Origin: Acidobacteriota bacterium
GTDB taxonomy: Bacteria; Acidobacteriota; Terriglobia; Acidiferrales; UBA7541
Direction: 5' to 3'
Assembly: GCA_021818865.1 (NCBI GenBank)
Contig: JAKASX010000028.1
Location: 1 to 36,909, forward strand
DNA: 36,909 nucleotides
This document shows positions 1 through 8,633 of this stretch, in pieces (the stretch's first letter is position 1; each line of letters opens with the position of its first letter). A program made the position numbers and the translations under genes. The notes under the pieces were generated by a model. That model saw nothing but the letters and a program-made list of their open reading frames with translations. It did not search any database and was not told where the DNA came from.

Positions 1-438
1 TATCTGGAATATCTGCGCGGCGAGCGGGACCTGATGTGCACGGCGTGGGGCAATCCGACCTACAATCCGCGCGGGTGGAAGGGTCCCTGCTACCTGATGA
101 CTGATTCGCACTCGAAGTCATACAAGGAATTTCTCGAGAAGACGCCGTGGGAGAATTACGGCTACGGACGCGATCCCCGCTGCCAGGACTGCATGGTGCA
201 TGTGGGCTACGAGCCATCGGCGGTGTTGGGCGGGAATCCGCGGCTGGGCGACAGCTGGAAGCTGCTGAAATGGCAGATGGTGCGCGGAACGCGGAAACCG
301 CTGCGGTCGGCGCAGCTGCATCCGTCGAACGGCAACGGAAACGGCAAGGGAAACGGCCACGGCGCAGGTCCTGCCGCGGGCGCGGCGAATGGAACGGGCG
401 AAAAAGCCGACCGGAGCGTGTTGCCGATCCTTCAATGA
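1..438 (+). CDS. hpnH: HpnH, adenosyl-hopane synthase (3' end only)
   Basis: Partial gene, open from the first base and ending in TGA at 436-438; only the last 145 residues are visible. HpnH is a radical SAM enzyme that joins a 5'-deoxyadenosyl radical to diploptene to give adenosylhopane, the first step of C35 hopanoid side-chain synthesis. The visible part lacks the radical SAM Cys cluster but has the characteristic C-terminal region: CTAWGNPTYNPRGW, then GPCYL, and later the Cys pair in CQDCMVHVGYE (about residues 55-65). The extreme C-terminus is a low-complexity Gly/Asn/Lys tail typical of poorly conserved ends. The stop overlaps the next start (ATGA), so it is translationally coupled to hpnA. 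The identity is supported by this C-terminal signature and by the hopanoid genes that follow. Confidence 0.9.
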   Translation, partial: YLEYLRGERDLMCTAWGNPTYNPRGWKGPCYLMTDSHSKSYKEFLEKTPWENYGYGRDPRCQDCMVHVGYEPSAVLGGNPRLGDSWKLLKWQMVRGTRKPLRSAQLHPSNGNGNGKGNGHGAGPAAGAANGTGEKADRSVLPILQ

Positions 439-1457
439 GCAGAATCACACTGGTGACGGGAGCGACGGGCTTCGTTGGCAGCCACGTGGCGCGCCAACTG
501 GCCGAGCGGGGAGAGTGCGTGCGCGCGCTGGCGCGGCCCGGCAGCCGGCGCGACCTGCTGGCCGGCGTCGCCGTAGAGTTTTTCGCCGGAGATCTGCGCG
601 ACCGGGAATCGCTCGAACAGGCGTGCCACGGCGCGAGCCGCGTCTACCACGTGGCGGCCGATTACCGACTGTGGGCCGCGGATCCGAAGGAAATTTACGA
701 GAGCAACGTTGCGGGAACGCGGCACCTGCTGGACGCCGCGCGCCACGCGGGCGTCGAGCGGTTCGTCTACACGAGCACGGTGGCGACGATCGCGGTGCCG
801 CGGCCGGGAGGGTTGCCGGACGAGCGGACGATCGCTTCGCTCGACGAGATGATCGGGCATTACAAACGGTCGAAGCTGCAGGCGGAAGAGGAAGCGATGA
901 AAGCCGCCGAGCGGGGCTTGCCTGTGGTGATCGTCAACCCGACGACGCCGGTGGGACCGGGCGACGCAAAACCGACACCCACGGGACGGATTCTGCTGGA
1001 TTTTCTGCGCGGACGGATGCCGGCGTACGTGGATACGGGACTGAATCTGGTGGCCGTCGAGGACGTGGCGAAGGGACACCTGCTGGCGGCCGAACGCGGC
1101 AAGGTGGGCGAGCGGTACATCTTGGGCAACCGGAACATGACGCTGAAGGAAATTCTGGACGTGCTCGCGCGGATCACGGGACGGCCGGCGCCGCGGCTGC
1201 GGCTGCCACACGCGGTGGCGTACGCGGCGGGGTTGGCGGACGAATGGCGAGCGCGAGTGACGGGCCGCGAGCCGCGAATCCCGCTCGAAGGTGTGCGGAT
1301 GTCGCGGCACAAGATGTTCGTGGATTGTTCGCGGGCAGTGCGGGAACTGGGATTCGCGCCGGAACCGGTGGAAGCGGCGCTCGAACGCGCGGTGGGGTGG
1401 TATCGCGAGCACGGATACGCGTCGCGCGTGGCGGCGGCGAACGGCGTGGCCGCCTGA
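435..1457 (+). CDS. hpnA: HpnA, hopanoid-associated NAD-dependent epimerase/dehydratase
   Basis: A 340-residue extended short-chain dehydrogenase. The Rossmann motif GATGFVG is at residues 9-15, the YTSTVAT strand near 112-118, and the catalytic Tyr-x3-Lys is YKRSK (Tyr143, Lys147). The ATG at 435 overlaps the hpnH stop by ATGA; upstream in-frame starts would lie deep inside hpnH and are not needed. HpnA is found in many hopanoid operons and is thought to modify the sugar-derived side chain, but its reaction is not firmly established. The length is normal for the family. The position directly after hpnH and before hpnG fits a side-chain role. Confidence 0.92.
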   Translation: MSRITLVTGATGFVGSHVARQLAERGECVRALARPGSRRDLLAGVAVEFFAGDLRDRESLEQACHGASRVYHVAADYRLWAADPKEIYESNVAGTRHLLDAARHAGVERFVYTSTVATIAVPRPGGLPDERTIASLDEMIGHYKRSKLQAEEEAMKAAERGLPVVIVNPTTPVGPGDAKPTPTGRILLDFLRGRMPAYVDTGLNLVAVEDVAKGHLLAAERGKVGERYILGNRNMTLKEILDVLARITGRPAPRLRLPHAVAYAAGLADEWRARVTGREPRIPLEGVRMSRHKMFVDCSRAVRELGFAPEPVEAALERAVGWYREHGYASRVAAANGVAA

Positions 1458-1462
1458 AGAAC

Positions 1463-2173
1463 GTGCGCGTTTTGGCGACGTTCGCTCTGGCGGCGGAATT
1501 TGCGCCCTGGCGGAAGCTTGGCGGATTCGAGGCCGAGCGATGGGGCGACACGCCGGTGCACCGGAAGCGCCGAGATTGCATCGAATGGATTGTGGCGCTG
1601 ACCGGCGCGGGCCCGGAGAACGCCGGGCGCGCGGCGACGCAGGCGCTCGAGCGGGAAACGTTCGACCTGGTGATTTCGACCGGGCTCGTCGGCGCGCTGC
1701 GCGGCGAGGACCGGCCGGGAGCGGTGCTGGTGGCGCGGCGGGTGATCCGGATGGAAGACGGCCGGGAAATCGTGCCGGCCGGCGAATGGATCGAACGCGC
1801 CGTGGAGCAAGGGGCGCGGGAAGCGGTTTTCGGGACTTCGCGGCGCGTAGCGGTAACGGCGGCCGAGAAACGGAAGCTGGCGGCGACGGCCGACGCGATC
1901 GAGATGGAATCGTTCGCCGTGCTCGAAGCGGCGTGGACGCGAGGCGTCGCGGCGACGGCGATTCGAGCGGTGAGCGACGCGGCGGAAACGGATTTGCCGG
2001 TTGATTTCAACCGGGCGTTCGACGCGAGCGGGCGGTTGCGGAGCGGGAGACTGGCCGCGGAAGTGGCTCGGCGGCCGACGGCCTTGGGCGGATTGCTGCG
2101 GCTAGAGCGGGAAAGCCGGCGCGCAGCAGGGATTCTGGCGGAGTTTCTGGAGCGTTACGTTCGCGCGGCGTAG
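1463..2173 (+). CDS. hpnG: HpnG-type adenosylhopane nucleosidase
   Basis: A 236-residue protein of the purine nucleoside phosphorylase/MTA-SAH nucleosidase fold. HpnG removes adenine from adenosylhopane, leaving (phospho)ribosylhopane. Recognisable family points are the ISTGLVGALR strand-loop (about residues 72-81) and DAIEMESFAV (about 150-160), equivalent to the nucleoside-binding Met-Glu-Ser segment of this fold. The chosen start is GTG at 1463, six bases after the hpnA stop, giving VRVLATFALAAEF, which matches the usual first strand. An open frame extends upstream through hpnA but is a shadow. The Shine-Dalgarno sequence is weak (GAAG), so translation probably depends on coupling with hpnA. 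Confidence 0.85.
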   Translation: MRVLATFALAAEFAPWRKLGGFEAERWGDTPVHRKRRDCIEWIVALTGAGPENAGRAATQALERETFDLVISTGLVGALRGEDRPGAVLVARRVIRMEDGREIVPAGEWIERAVEQGAREAVFGTSRRVAVTAAEKRKLAATADAIEMESFAVLEAAWTRGVAATAIRAVSDAAETDLPVDFNRAFDASGRLRSGRLAAEVARRPTALGGLLRLERESRRAAGILAEFLERYVRAA

Positions 2174-2214
2174 CAGACGCGCCGCGGGGAAAAAATGGGA
2201 AACGGGAATCCGGG

Positions 2215-3312
2215 ATGAGCGTTTTGGGAGTTTCGGTGGAAAACGGAACGGTGCCGGCGACGCGGGAAATGCGCGCGGCGGTCTATCGCGGACGCGGACG
2301 CGTGGTGGTGGAGCGGGTGCCGGTGCCGGAAATCGGCGCGGGAGAAGTGCTGGTCCGCGTGGGCGCGTGCGGCATCTGCGGGACCGACATCAAGAAAATC
2401 GAGCATGGATTCATCGCGCCGCCGCTGATTTTGGGACACGAAGTGGCGGGAACGGTGGCGGCGGTGGGCGAAGGCGTCGAGCGCTGGCGCGTGGGCGACC
2501 GGGTGGTCAGTTTCCACCACATTCCGTGCGGCGAGTGCTTTTATTGCCAGCGACGGCTCTTTTCGCAGTGCAAGAAGTACAAGCAGGTGGGCCTGACGGC
2601 GGGATTTCAGCCGAGCGGAGGAGGGTTCGCGGAATACGTGCGGGCGATGCCGTGGATCGCCGAGCGGGGAATGATGCGGATTCCCGACGGCGTGACGCTG
2701 GAGGAAGCGACGTTCATCGAGCCGCTGAACACGTGCATCAAGGCGGTGGAAAAAGCGCGCGTTGCGGCCGGCGAACAGGTGGCGGTGCTGGGACAAGGGC
2801 CGATCGGGATGCTGCTGATGATGCTGTCGCGGCTGGCGGGCGCCGAGGTGGTGACGACCGATCCGCTGCCGGCGCGGCGCGCGGCGAGCGAGCGGCTGGG
2901 CGCGGCGATTGCGTTCGAGCCGGGCGCGGCGGAACTGGACGCGGAAGTGCGGCGAAGGACCGAGGGACGGGGCGCGGACGCGGTGCTGGTGGCGGCGGCG
3001 CATCCGTCACTGGTGGAGCAGGCGCTCTCGCTCGCGCGGCCCGGAGGGCGCGTGTTACTCTTCGCGCATAACGACCCTGTGCTGCGGCTGGAATTTCCCG
3101 CCGCGGCGGTTGGCATCGAAGAAAAGGAAATCCTGGGAAGCTACAGCGCGGCGGTGGATCGAATGGAGGAAGCGGCGCGGCTGGTTTTCGAACGGATTTT
3201 GCCGGTGCGGGAGATCATTTCGCACCGTTTGCCCCTGGACGAAATGACACGAGCGCTGGACCTGGCGGCTCGGCCGCGGGGCGAATCCATGAAAGTGATG
3301 GTCATACCTTGA
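2215..3312 (+). CDS. Zinc-dependent alcohol/polyol dehydrogenase (MDR family) in hopanoid operon
   Basis: A 365-residue medium-chain dehydrogenase/reductase resembling sorbitol or threonine dehydrogenases. The catalytic zinc ligands are Cys55 in CGICGTD and His75-Glu76 in GHE. The structural zinc site is complete (Cys105, 108, 111, 119), and a GQGPIG nucleotide-binding loop lies near 194-199. It reversibly oxidises an alcohol or polyol with NAD(P)+; the true substrate is unknown. ATG at 2215 is listed, but Met19 (base 2269, MRAAVYRG) matches the usual family start and is a serious alternative. It is 41 bases after hpnG and overlaps the next dehydrogenase by one base, so it is part of the operon. 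The location suggests action on the ribosyl or aldehyde side chain of hopanoids (inference). Confidence 0.85.
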   Translation: MSVLGVSVENGTVPATREMRAAVYRGRGRVVVERVPVPEIGAGEVLVRVGACGICGTDIKKIEHGFIAPPLILGHEVAGTVAAVGEGVERWRVGDRVVSFHHIPCGECFYCQRRLFSQCKKYKQVGLTAGFQPSGGGFAEYVRAMPWIAERGMMRIPDGVTLEEATFIEPLNTCIKAVEKARVAAGEQVAVLGQGPIGMLLMMLSRLAGAEVVTTDPLPARRAASERLGAAIAFEPGAAELDAEVRRRTEGRGADAVLVAAAHPSLVEQALSLARPGGRVLLFAHNDPVLRLEFPAAAVGIEEKEILGSYSAAVDRMEEAARLVFERILPVREIISHRLPLDEMTRALDLAARPRGESMKVMVIP

Positions 3313-4373
3313 TGCGAACTGCGATTTTGAACGGCCAGATGACGGCGGCGGTGCTCTACGGGCCGGAAACGCTGCGCGTGGAGCAGGTGGAAATTCCGAC
3401 GATCGCGCCGGACGAAGTGCTGCTGGAAGTGAAAGTGGCGCTGACGTGCGGCACCGACCTGAAAGTGTGGAAACAAGGGTCGCACCCGCGGATGATCGTG
3501 CCGCCCTCGGTTTTCGGGCACGAGCTGGCGGGGGTGGTTTGCGAGGTTGGCGAAGCGGCTCCGGACGGGATCCGAGTGGGAATGCGGGCGGTGCCGTCGA
3601 ATTCGGCTCCATGCGATGAATGCTTTTTCTGCCGGCGCGGACAGCAGAACCTGTGCGAAGACCTGCTGTTCAACAACGGCGCTTACGCGCAATACATCCG
3701 GATTCCCGGGCGAATCGTGCGGAAGAACCTGCTGGAGCTTCCCGACCACGTTTCGTTCGCCGACGCGGCGCTGGTCGAGCCGCTGGCGTGCGTTTTGCGC
3801 GGGATCGACGAGATGGAAGTGGCACCGGGCGACACGGCGGTGGTGATCGGCTGCGGGCCGATCGGGTTGATGTTCGTGCGTATGCTGGCGGCGCGCGGCG
3901 CGCGGGTGCTGGCGATCGGCAAGCGCAAGAGCCAGAAGAAAGCGGCCGAGCGAATGGGCGCGCGAGCGGCTTTCGACGTGAACGAGGAACCGGACCCGGT
4001 GCGCGTGGTGAAGCAACTGACCGAAGGCGGGCGCGGCGCCGACGCGGTGATCGAAGCGGTGGGCAAGCCGGCGACCTGGCAGTGGGCGGTGGGAATGGCG
4101 CGGCGCGGCGCGACGGTGAACCTGTTCGGCGGGTGCCCGAAGGGATCGGAAGTGCGGCTGGACCCGGCGGCGCTGCACTACTCGGAAATCACGTTGAAAT
4201 CCACGTTTCATCACAGCCCGCGCTTCATTCGGGAGTCGCTGGACGCGGTGGCACGCGGCGAAATTTCCGCGGCCGATTTCGTGACCGGCGAGATCGCGCT
4301 GGCCGATCTGCCGAGCGCGTTCGAGCACATGAAGAACCGCAACGGCGAATTGAAGACCGCGGTGATCCCCTAA
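3312..4373 (+). CDS. Second zinc-dependent alcohol/polyol dehydrogenase (MDR family)
   Basis: A 353-residue paralogue of the preceding dehydrogenase. The catalytic zinc ligands are Cys46 in TCGTD and His70-Glu71 in GHE; the structural cysteines are at 101, 104, 107 and 115; a GCGPIG loop binds the dinucleotide near residues 178-183. The ATG at 3312 shares its A with the TGA of the upstream gene (TGATG), a strong sign of coupled translation and possibly of a two-subunit enzyme. A TTG one codon earlier is possible but unlikely. The two proteins are divergent rather than a recent duplication. Substrate unknown; a role in reducing the hopanoid side-chain aldehyde or sugar is proposed from context only. 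Confidence 0.85.
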   Translation: MRTAILNGQMTAAVLYGPETLRVEQVEIPTIAPDEVLLEVKVALTCGTDLKVWKQGSHPRMIVPPSVFGHELAGVVCEVGEAAPDGIRVGMRAVPSNSAPCDECFFCRRGQQNLCEDLLFNNGAYAQYIRIPGRIVRKNLLELPDHVSFADAALVEPLACVLRGIDEMEVAPGDTAVVIGCGPIGLMFVRMLAARGARVLAIGKRKSQKKAAERMGARAAFDVNEEPDPVRVVKQLTEGGRGADAVIEAVGKPATWQWAVGMARRGATVNLFGGCPKGSEVRLDPAALHYSEITLKSTFHHSPRFIRESLDAVARGEISAADFVTGEIALADLPSAFEHMKNRNGELKTAVIP

Positions 4374-4441
4374 CGTTCTTTGACGGCCGCGCGCAAGGCG
4401 AGGCGTGCAGCTTGGTTGCCCCGACGAGGTCTTTTCGAAGC

Positions 4442-5416
4442 GTGACCACCCCTACCGAATCTCCGGAGCGGACCGGCTCGGCTGCGGAGCAGGCGCGACG
4501 GCTCGCCATCGCGGAACACCTGCCGGCCGACGGCTGCTCGCTCGAAACGGCGCGGGCCTACACGAGCTGGCTGGCGCGAAACCATTACGAAAATTTCCGC
4601 GTGGCGACGTGGCTGCTGCCGCGGCGGTTGCATCAGGCGTTTTATGACGTGTATGCGTATTGCCGGTGGTCGGACGATCTGGGCGACGAAGTGGAGGATC
4701 CGAGCGCGGCGCTGGCGCTGCTCGATTGGTGGGAGGGGGAATTCGAGCGGGGACTCGAAGGACGGGCGCGGCATCCGGCGATCGTTGCACTGGCGCGCAC
4801 GATCCGCGAACACGATTTGCCGGCGCAGCCGTTTCGCGACCTGCTGCGGGCGTTCCGGCAGGACCAGAGCGTGACGCGGTATCCGGATTGGGAAAGCCTG
4901 CTGGACTATTGCCGGTATTCGGCGAATCCGGTGGGGCGATTGGTACTGGCGCTGGGCAGCTACCGCGACGAGGAACGGCAACGGCTTTCCGATTTCATTT
5001 GCAGCGGACTGCAGCTGGCGAATTTCTGGCAGGACGTTTCGCTGGACTGGCGGAAAGGGCGGATTTACATTCCGCTCGACCGGCTGGCGGCGCACGGGCT
5101 GGGCGAAGCGGACATCGCGCGCGGGCGATTCGACGAGCGGTATGCGGCGCTGATGCGGGAGTTGGTGGGACGGACGCGGAAGCTATTCGAGCAAGGCAAG
5201 CCGCTCGCGGGGATGGTTTCGCCGGGATTGCGCGTGGATATCGAACTCTTCGGCGCGGGAGGGGTGGCAGTGCTGGACGCGATCGAGCGAATCGGGTTCA
5301 ATACGCTCGAACGCAGACCGGTGGTGGGAAAAGCGACGCAGATGCGGTTGCTGGCGAAGGCGCTGGCCGGGCGCTGGCTGGGCGGCGGAGACGCCCGAGC
5401 CGGACGCGTGGCGTGA
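4442..5416 (+). CDS. hpnC: HpnC, hydroxysqualene synthase
   Basis: A squalene/phytoene synthase-fold protein of 324 residues from GTG 4442. HpnC converts presqualene diphosphate to hydroxysqualene. The first Asp-rich motif is SDDLGDE (Asp78, 79, 82) and the second is QDVSLDW (Asp198, Asp202), followed by KGRIYIP, all typical of trans-isoprenyl head-to-head synthases. The family core begins around residue 35 (LETARAYTSWLARNHYENF), so the exact start does not affect function. An in-frame TTG 30 bases upstream is an alternative, and neither start has a strong ribosome-binding site. It is followed three bases later by hpnD. Confidence 0.92.
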   Translation: MTTPTESPERTGSAAEQARRLAIAEHLPADGCSLETARAYTSWLARNHYENFRVATWLLPRRLHQAFYDVYAYCRWSDDLGDEVEDPSAALALLDWWEGEFERGLEGRARHPAIVALARTIREHDLPAQPFRDLLRAFRQDQSVTRYPDWESLLDYCRYSANPVGRLVLALGSYRDEERQRLSDFICSGLQLANFWQDVSLDWRKGRIYIPLDRLAAHGLGEADIARGRFDERYAALMRELVGRTRKLFEQGKPLAGMVSPGLRVDIELFGAGGVAVLDAIERIGFNTLERRPVVGKATQMRLLAKALAGRWLGGGDARAGRVA

Positions 5417-5419
5417 GCG

Positions 5420-6391
5420 ATGGCCGCGCCGCTCGAAAGTTCCTACGAATATTGCCGGGACGTGGCGCGGCGCGAAGCGCGGAATTTTTACTACGGATTC
5501 TTGCTGCTGCCGCGAGAGAAGCGTCTGGCGATGTGTGCGCTGTACGCGTACATGCGGCGCGTGGACGATCTGGCTGACACGCCGGGTGAAACGGTGATGA
5601 AACGGCGGCGCCTGGCGGAATGGCGCGAGCAAACCGAGCGGCGATTGGGCGGCGGCGCGGGCGAGAAGGCGAGTTCGCGGGAAGACGCGGACGATTCGGG
5701 AGCGGGACGGCTGTGGCCGGCGCTGCTCGATACGATGGCGCGCTACCGGATTCCGCCACGCTACCTGTTAGACGTGGTGACGGGCGCGGAAATGGATTTG
5801 GAAGGGCGCGTCTACCGCGATTTTGACGAGTTGCGCGAGTATTGCTATCACGTGGCCGGAGCGGTGGGACTGGTGACGGTGCACGTTTTCGGTTTTCGCG
5901 ACGAGCGAGCGCCGGAACTGGCCGAGCGGATGGGCATCGCCTTTCAGCTCACCAACATTTTGCGGGATCTGGGGCAGGATTATGGAGACGGGCGCGTGTA
6001 CCTGCCGACGGAGGATTTCGAGCGCTTCGGCTGCCGTAGCGGGGAACTGGGGCGGAAGGCGGCGCCGGTGGGCGCTCTGCTCGAGATGCTGCGATTCGAG
6101 GCGCGACGAGCGTGGGAATTTTACGAGCAGGCGTGGGGGCTGGTCGGGCTGGTGAACGAAGACAGCCGGCGGGCGCTGTGGGCGCTGGCGCGGATTTACA
6201 GCGGGCTGCTCGAGGAGATCGAGCGGCGCGGATTCGACGTCTTTTCGTCGCGGGTGCGGCTGCGGGCGACGGAAAAGGCAGCGATATTTCTTTGGGCGAA
6301 AGTCGGCCCGGCGGGAGCGTATGAGTTCGAGCAGCGCGATCGTAGTTGGCGGGGGCTTGGCGGGGCTCTCCTGCGGCATCGCGCTCGCTGA
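5420..6391 (+). CDS. hpnD: HpnD, presqualene diphosphate synthase
   Basis: A 323-residue squalene/phytoene synthase family enzyme that condenses two farnesyl diphosphates into presqualene diphosphate. The first motif is RVDDLAD (Asp49, 50, 53), and the second is NILRDLGQD (Asp183, Asp187) followed by GDGRVYLP. A hydrophilic insert of about 18 residues (near 78-97, rich in Gly, Glu, Asp, Ser) separates helices. The C-terminus runs about 25 residues past the usual family end because the frame continues through the start of hpnE, giving a 71-base overlap. ATG 5420 lies three bases after the hpnC stop. Together HpnD, HpnC and HpnE make squalene. Confidence 0.93.
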   Translation: MAAPLESSYEYCRDVARREARNFYYGFLLLPREKRLAMCALYAYMRRVDDLADTPGETVMKRRRLAEWREQTERRLGGGAGEKASSREDADDSGAGRLWPALLDTMARYRIPPRYLLDVVTGAEMDLEGRVYRDFDELREYCYHVAGAVGLVTVHVFGFRDERAPELAERMGIAFQLTNILRDLGQDYGDGRVYLPTEDFERFGCRSGELGRKAAPVGALLEMLRFEARRAWEFYEQAWGLVGLVNEDSRRALWALARIYSGLLEEIERRGFDVFSSRVRLRATEKAAIFLWAKVGPAGAYEFEQRDRSWRGLGGALLRHRAR

Positions 6392-7733
6392 AGCGGGCTG
6401 GCGCGTGCGGCTGTATGAGAAGCGGCCGCATCTGGGCGGGAGGGCGGCTTCGTACACGCTGCCTGACGGCACGGAAATTGACAATTGCCAGCACGTGACG
6501 CTGGGTTGCTGCACGAACCTGGACGATTTCTACGGTCGGGTGGGTGCGCGGGAGAAGATCCGGTTTTTCGACTATTTGGCGTTTGCCGACGCGAGCGGGC
6601 GGATTTCACGGATGCGCGCGGCGGCTTTGCCGGCTCCGCTGCATCTGGCGCTGGCTTTCGTGCGACTGGGCGGCTTGCGGGCGGGAGAGAAATGGGCGAT
6701 CGCGCGAGCGCTGAATGAAATTCTGCGAAGCGGCGGGCGGCCGAGCGACGCGCGTGGGATCACGATGCTCGAATGGCTCGAGCGGCGACGGCAGCCTGCG
6801 GGGGCAATCGCGAATTTCTGGCGGCTGGTGCTGGTGAGCGCGCTCGACGAGGAACTGGACCGCGCCGAGGCGCAATACGGCATCGACGTTTTCTGGAAAT
6901 CGTTTCTGGTAAATCGCGCGGGATTCCGGATGGGCGTGCCGGCGGCGCCATTGGGAGAACTTTACGAAGGCTGCCGCAAGGCGCTCGAACGGCGGGGAGG
7001 GGAAATCCGGACGCGGGCGCGGGTGGCGAGGTTTCGCATCGAACAGGAGCGCGTTGGGGCGCTGGCGTTCGAGGACGGAAACGAGGAGATTGCAGACGCG
7101 TACGTGGCGGCGGTGCCGCACGGGGCGCTGCTGGAGATGCTGCCGGCGGAACTGGTGGAACGAGAGCCGGTGTTTGGGAACTTGCGGCGATTGCAAGCTT
7201 CGCCGATTACCGGCGTGCATCTGTGGTACGACAGGACGGTGACGGAGGAGCCGTTTCTGGCGCTGATGGGCCTCGAGAGCCAGTGGATTTTCAATAAAAC
7301 GGCGCTGCTGAATCCGGCGCCCGCGCCGCCAAACGAATCGGCGAAACAGTACCTGCAAGTGGTGATCAGCGCGTCCTACGACCTGGTGAGCGAGTCGCGG
7401 CAGGAGATCATCGAGCGGGCGCGGAAAGAAATGGAGTTGGTGCTGCCGGCGGCGCGGGAGGCGCAGGTGGTGAAGGCGACGGTGGTGAAGGAGACGGCGG
7501 CGACGTTTTCGCCGGCGCCGGGCGTGGACCAGTGGCGGCCCGAAAGCCAGAGCCCGATTGGACAACTTTTCCTCGCCGGGGACTGGACGCGGACGGGCTG
7601 GCCTGCCACAATGGAGGGTGCTGTCCGGAGCGGATATCTGGCCGCCCAGGCTGTTTTGAATCTTGCGGGTCAGCACCGCACTTTCCTCCAGCCCGACTTG
7701 CCAGCCGAGGGATTTGTGCATTTGTGGAGTTGA
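6321..7733 (+). CDS. hpnE: HpnE, FAD-dependent hydroxysqualene reductase (squalene-forming)
   Basis: A 470-residue flavoprotein of the phytoene desaturase/amine oxidase superfamily. The FAD-binding GGGLAG is at residues 10-15, followed by the LGGRAAS signature around 38-44. The C-terminal FAD motif is LFLAGDWTRTGWPATMEGAVRSG (start near residue 418). HpnE reduces hydroxysqualene to squalene, completing the HpnCDE route to the cyclase substrate. The ATG at 6321 lies inside the hpnD end, so translation is probably coupled. It is the last gene of the operon; a GC-rich stem-loop lies 21 bases after its stop. Confidence 0.93.
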   Translation: MSSSSAIVVGGGLAGLSCGIALAEAGWRVRLYEKRPHLGGRAASYTLPDGTEIDNCQHVTLGCCTNLDDFYGRVGAREKIRFFDYLAFADASGRISRMRAAALPAPLHLALAFVRLGGLRAGEKWAIARALNEILRSGGRPSDARGITMLEWLERRRQPAGAIANFWRLVLVSALDEELDRAEAQYGIDVFWKSFLVNRAGFRMGVPAAPLGELYEGCRKALERRGGEIRTRARVARFRIEQERVGALAFEDGNEEIADAYVAAVPHGALLEMLPAELVEREPVFGNLRRLQASPITGVHLWYDRTVTEEPFLALMGLESQWIFNKTALLNPAPAPPNESAKQYLQVVISASYDLVSESRQEIIERARKEMELVLPAAREAQVVKATVVKETAATFSPAPGVDQWRPESQSPIGQLFLAGDWTRTGWPATMEGAVRSGYLAAQAVLNLAGQHRTFLQPDLPAEGFVHLWS

Positions 7734-7754
7734 TTGCGGCTGGAAAAGAGGGGA

Positions 7755-7774
7755 TTCGGGGCGGAAGCCCCGAA
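7755..7774. terminator. Stem-loop downstream of the hopanoid operon
   Basis: Perfect 8-bp inverted repeat TTCGGGGC-GGAA-GCCCCGAA with a GNRA-like tetraloop, 21 bases after the hpnE stop. There is no T tract, so it is not a classic intrinsic terminator; it could protect the mRNA 3' end or be a small intergenic repeat. A second, weaker stem (TCGCCGG at 7854-7860 with CCGGCGA at 7871-7877) follows in the same gap. Confidence 0.4.
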
Positions 7775-7987
7775 AGTGAAGCACGGCAGAGCGGGGACGA
7801 GAATTCCCGAAGCCGCGATCCAAGGAATTTCAGAGGATTTTTCAAGCAGGTTGTCGCCGGCCGCTGGCGACCGGCGAAAAACAGAACAGACAGATGGGTG
7901 GGACCGCTGGCTGTGAGTCCACGTAGACACGGAACACATTCCGAAACGCGCCAAACGCTATGATGAGTCGTCCCTCGGAGGTTACGG

Positions 7988-8452
7988 ATGGAGCGGAAGT
8001 ATAAACACAGGGGCTACATGAGCAACGAGCAGGAGGAAGGGCGGCCGCGCGAGCAGCGTCCGCAGGAGCCGCGTCCGGCGCGGATGGACCGGATGGGCCC
8101 GAAGACGCCGCGGATGGTCGGCACGGTGTTGCGCGCGCGGTGCTCGAACTGCGGTGCGGTGCTGGGGGCGGGTTTCGACCCGAACGGCAAATGCCCGCGT
8201 TGCCAGACGGAACTGCACTGCTGCAAGCAGTGCGTCCATTTCGATACCGGAGCCCGGTTCGAGTGCACGCAGCCGATTCCGGAGCGAATCGGGAGGAAAG
8301 ACGCGCGGAACGAATGCTCGTTTTTCGAGTTCCGCATGACGGTGGAAAAAGACACTTCGCCGGTCGCGACGGCGACGGTTACGGCGCCGGTGCATTCGCC
8401 GGCGGGACCGACCGACGCGCGAAAAGCCTTCGAAGACCTATTCAAGAAGTAA
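7988..8452 (+). CDS. Small Cys-rich zinc-ribbon protein, function unknown
   Basis: A 154-residue soluble protein with a disordered basic/Pro-rich N-terminus (residues 1-45), then a cysteine-rich core. CSNC (52, 55) and CPRC (69, 72) form a standard four-Cys zinc ribbon; a second set follows (Cys78, 79, 82, 93, 110). The tail ends in ARKAFEDLFKK. A strong GGAGG lies seven bases before ATG 7988, which fixes the start. Zinc ribbons like this can bind nucleic acid or protein; nothing here decides which. It is separated from hpnE by 254 bases and is probably its own transcription unit. Confidence 0.75.
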   Translation: MERKYKHRGYMSNEQEEGRPREQRPQEPRPARMDRMGPKTPRMVGTVLRARCSNCGAVLGAGFDPNGKCPRCQTELHCCKQCVHFDTGARFECTQPIPERIGRKDARNECSFFEFRMTVEKDTSPVATATVTAPVHSPAGPTDARKAFEDLFKK

Positions 8453-8463
8453 CGCCTACCGTG

Positions 8464-8485
8464 GCGCGGGCGGTTTTGCCCGCGC
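8464..8485. terminator. GC-rich hairpin after the zinc-ribbon gene
   Basis: Perfect 8-bp stem GCGCGGGC / GCCCGCGC with loop GGTTTT, 11 bases after the stop at 8452. It has no following U-run, so termination would have to be Rho-dependent or inefficient; it could also be a dispersed intergenic repeat. Confidence 0.35.
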
Positions 8486-8583
8486 GTCTCCGCTGCCGCT
8501 GTCCGTTCCACCCTCACTGCTGCGTTCCTGCTCGGTGTGCGGTTTCGCCGCCAGCCGCAAAGACTCCCGCCGAGCGTTTGACC

Positions 8584-8613
8584 TTTACACATAAATGTGA
8601 AAACTTTACACAT
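8584..8613 (+). promoter_or_regulatory. Likely VapBC operator/promoter region
   Basis: Two direct copies of TTTACACAT (8584-8592 and 8605-8613), 21 bases apart. The first also forms an inverted repeat CACAT-AA-ATGTG (8588-8599). The spacing of two helical turns and the location 20-50 bases before vapB fit a site bound by the VapB-VapC complex, which commonly represses its own operon. The base composition is sharply AT-rich relative to the surroundings. No protection data; inferred from layout. Confidence 0.5.
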
Positions 8614-8633
8614 TAGAGTTGGAGGCATACACC

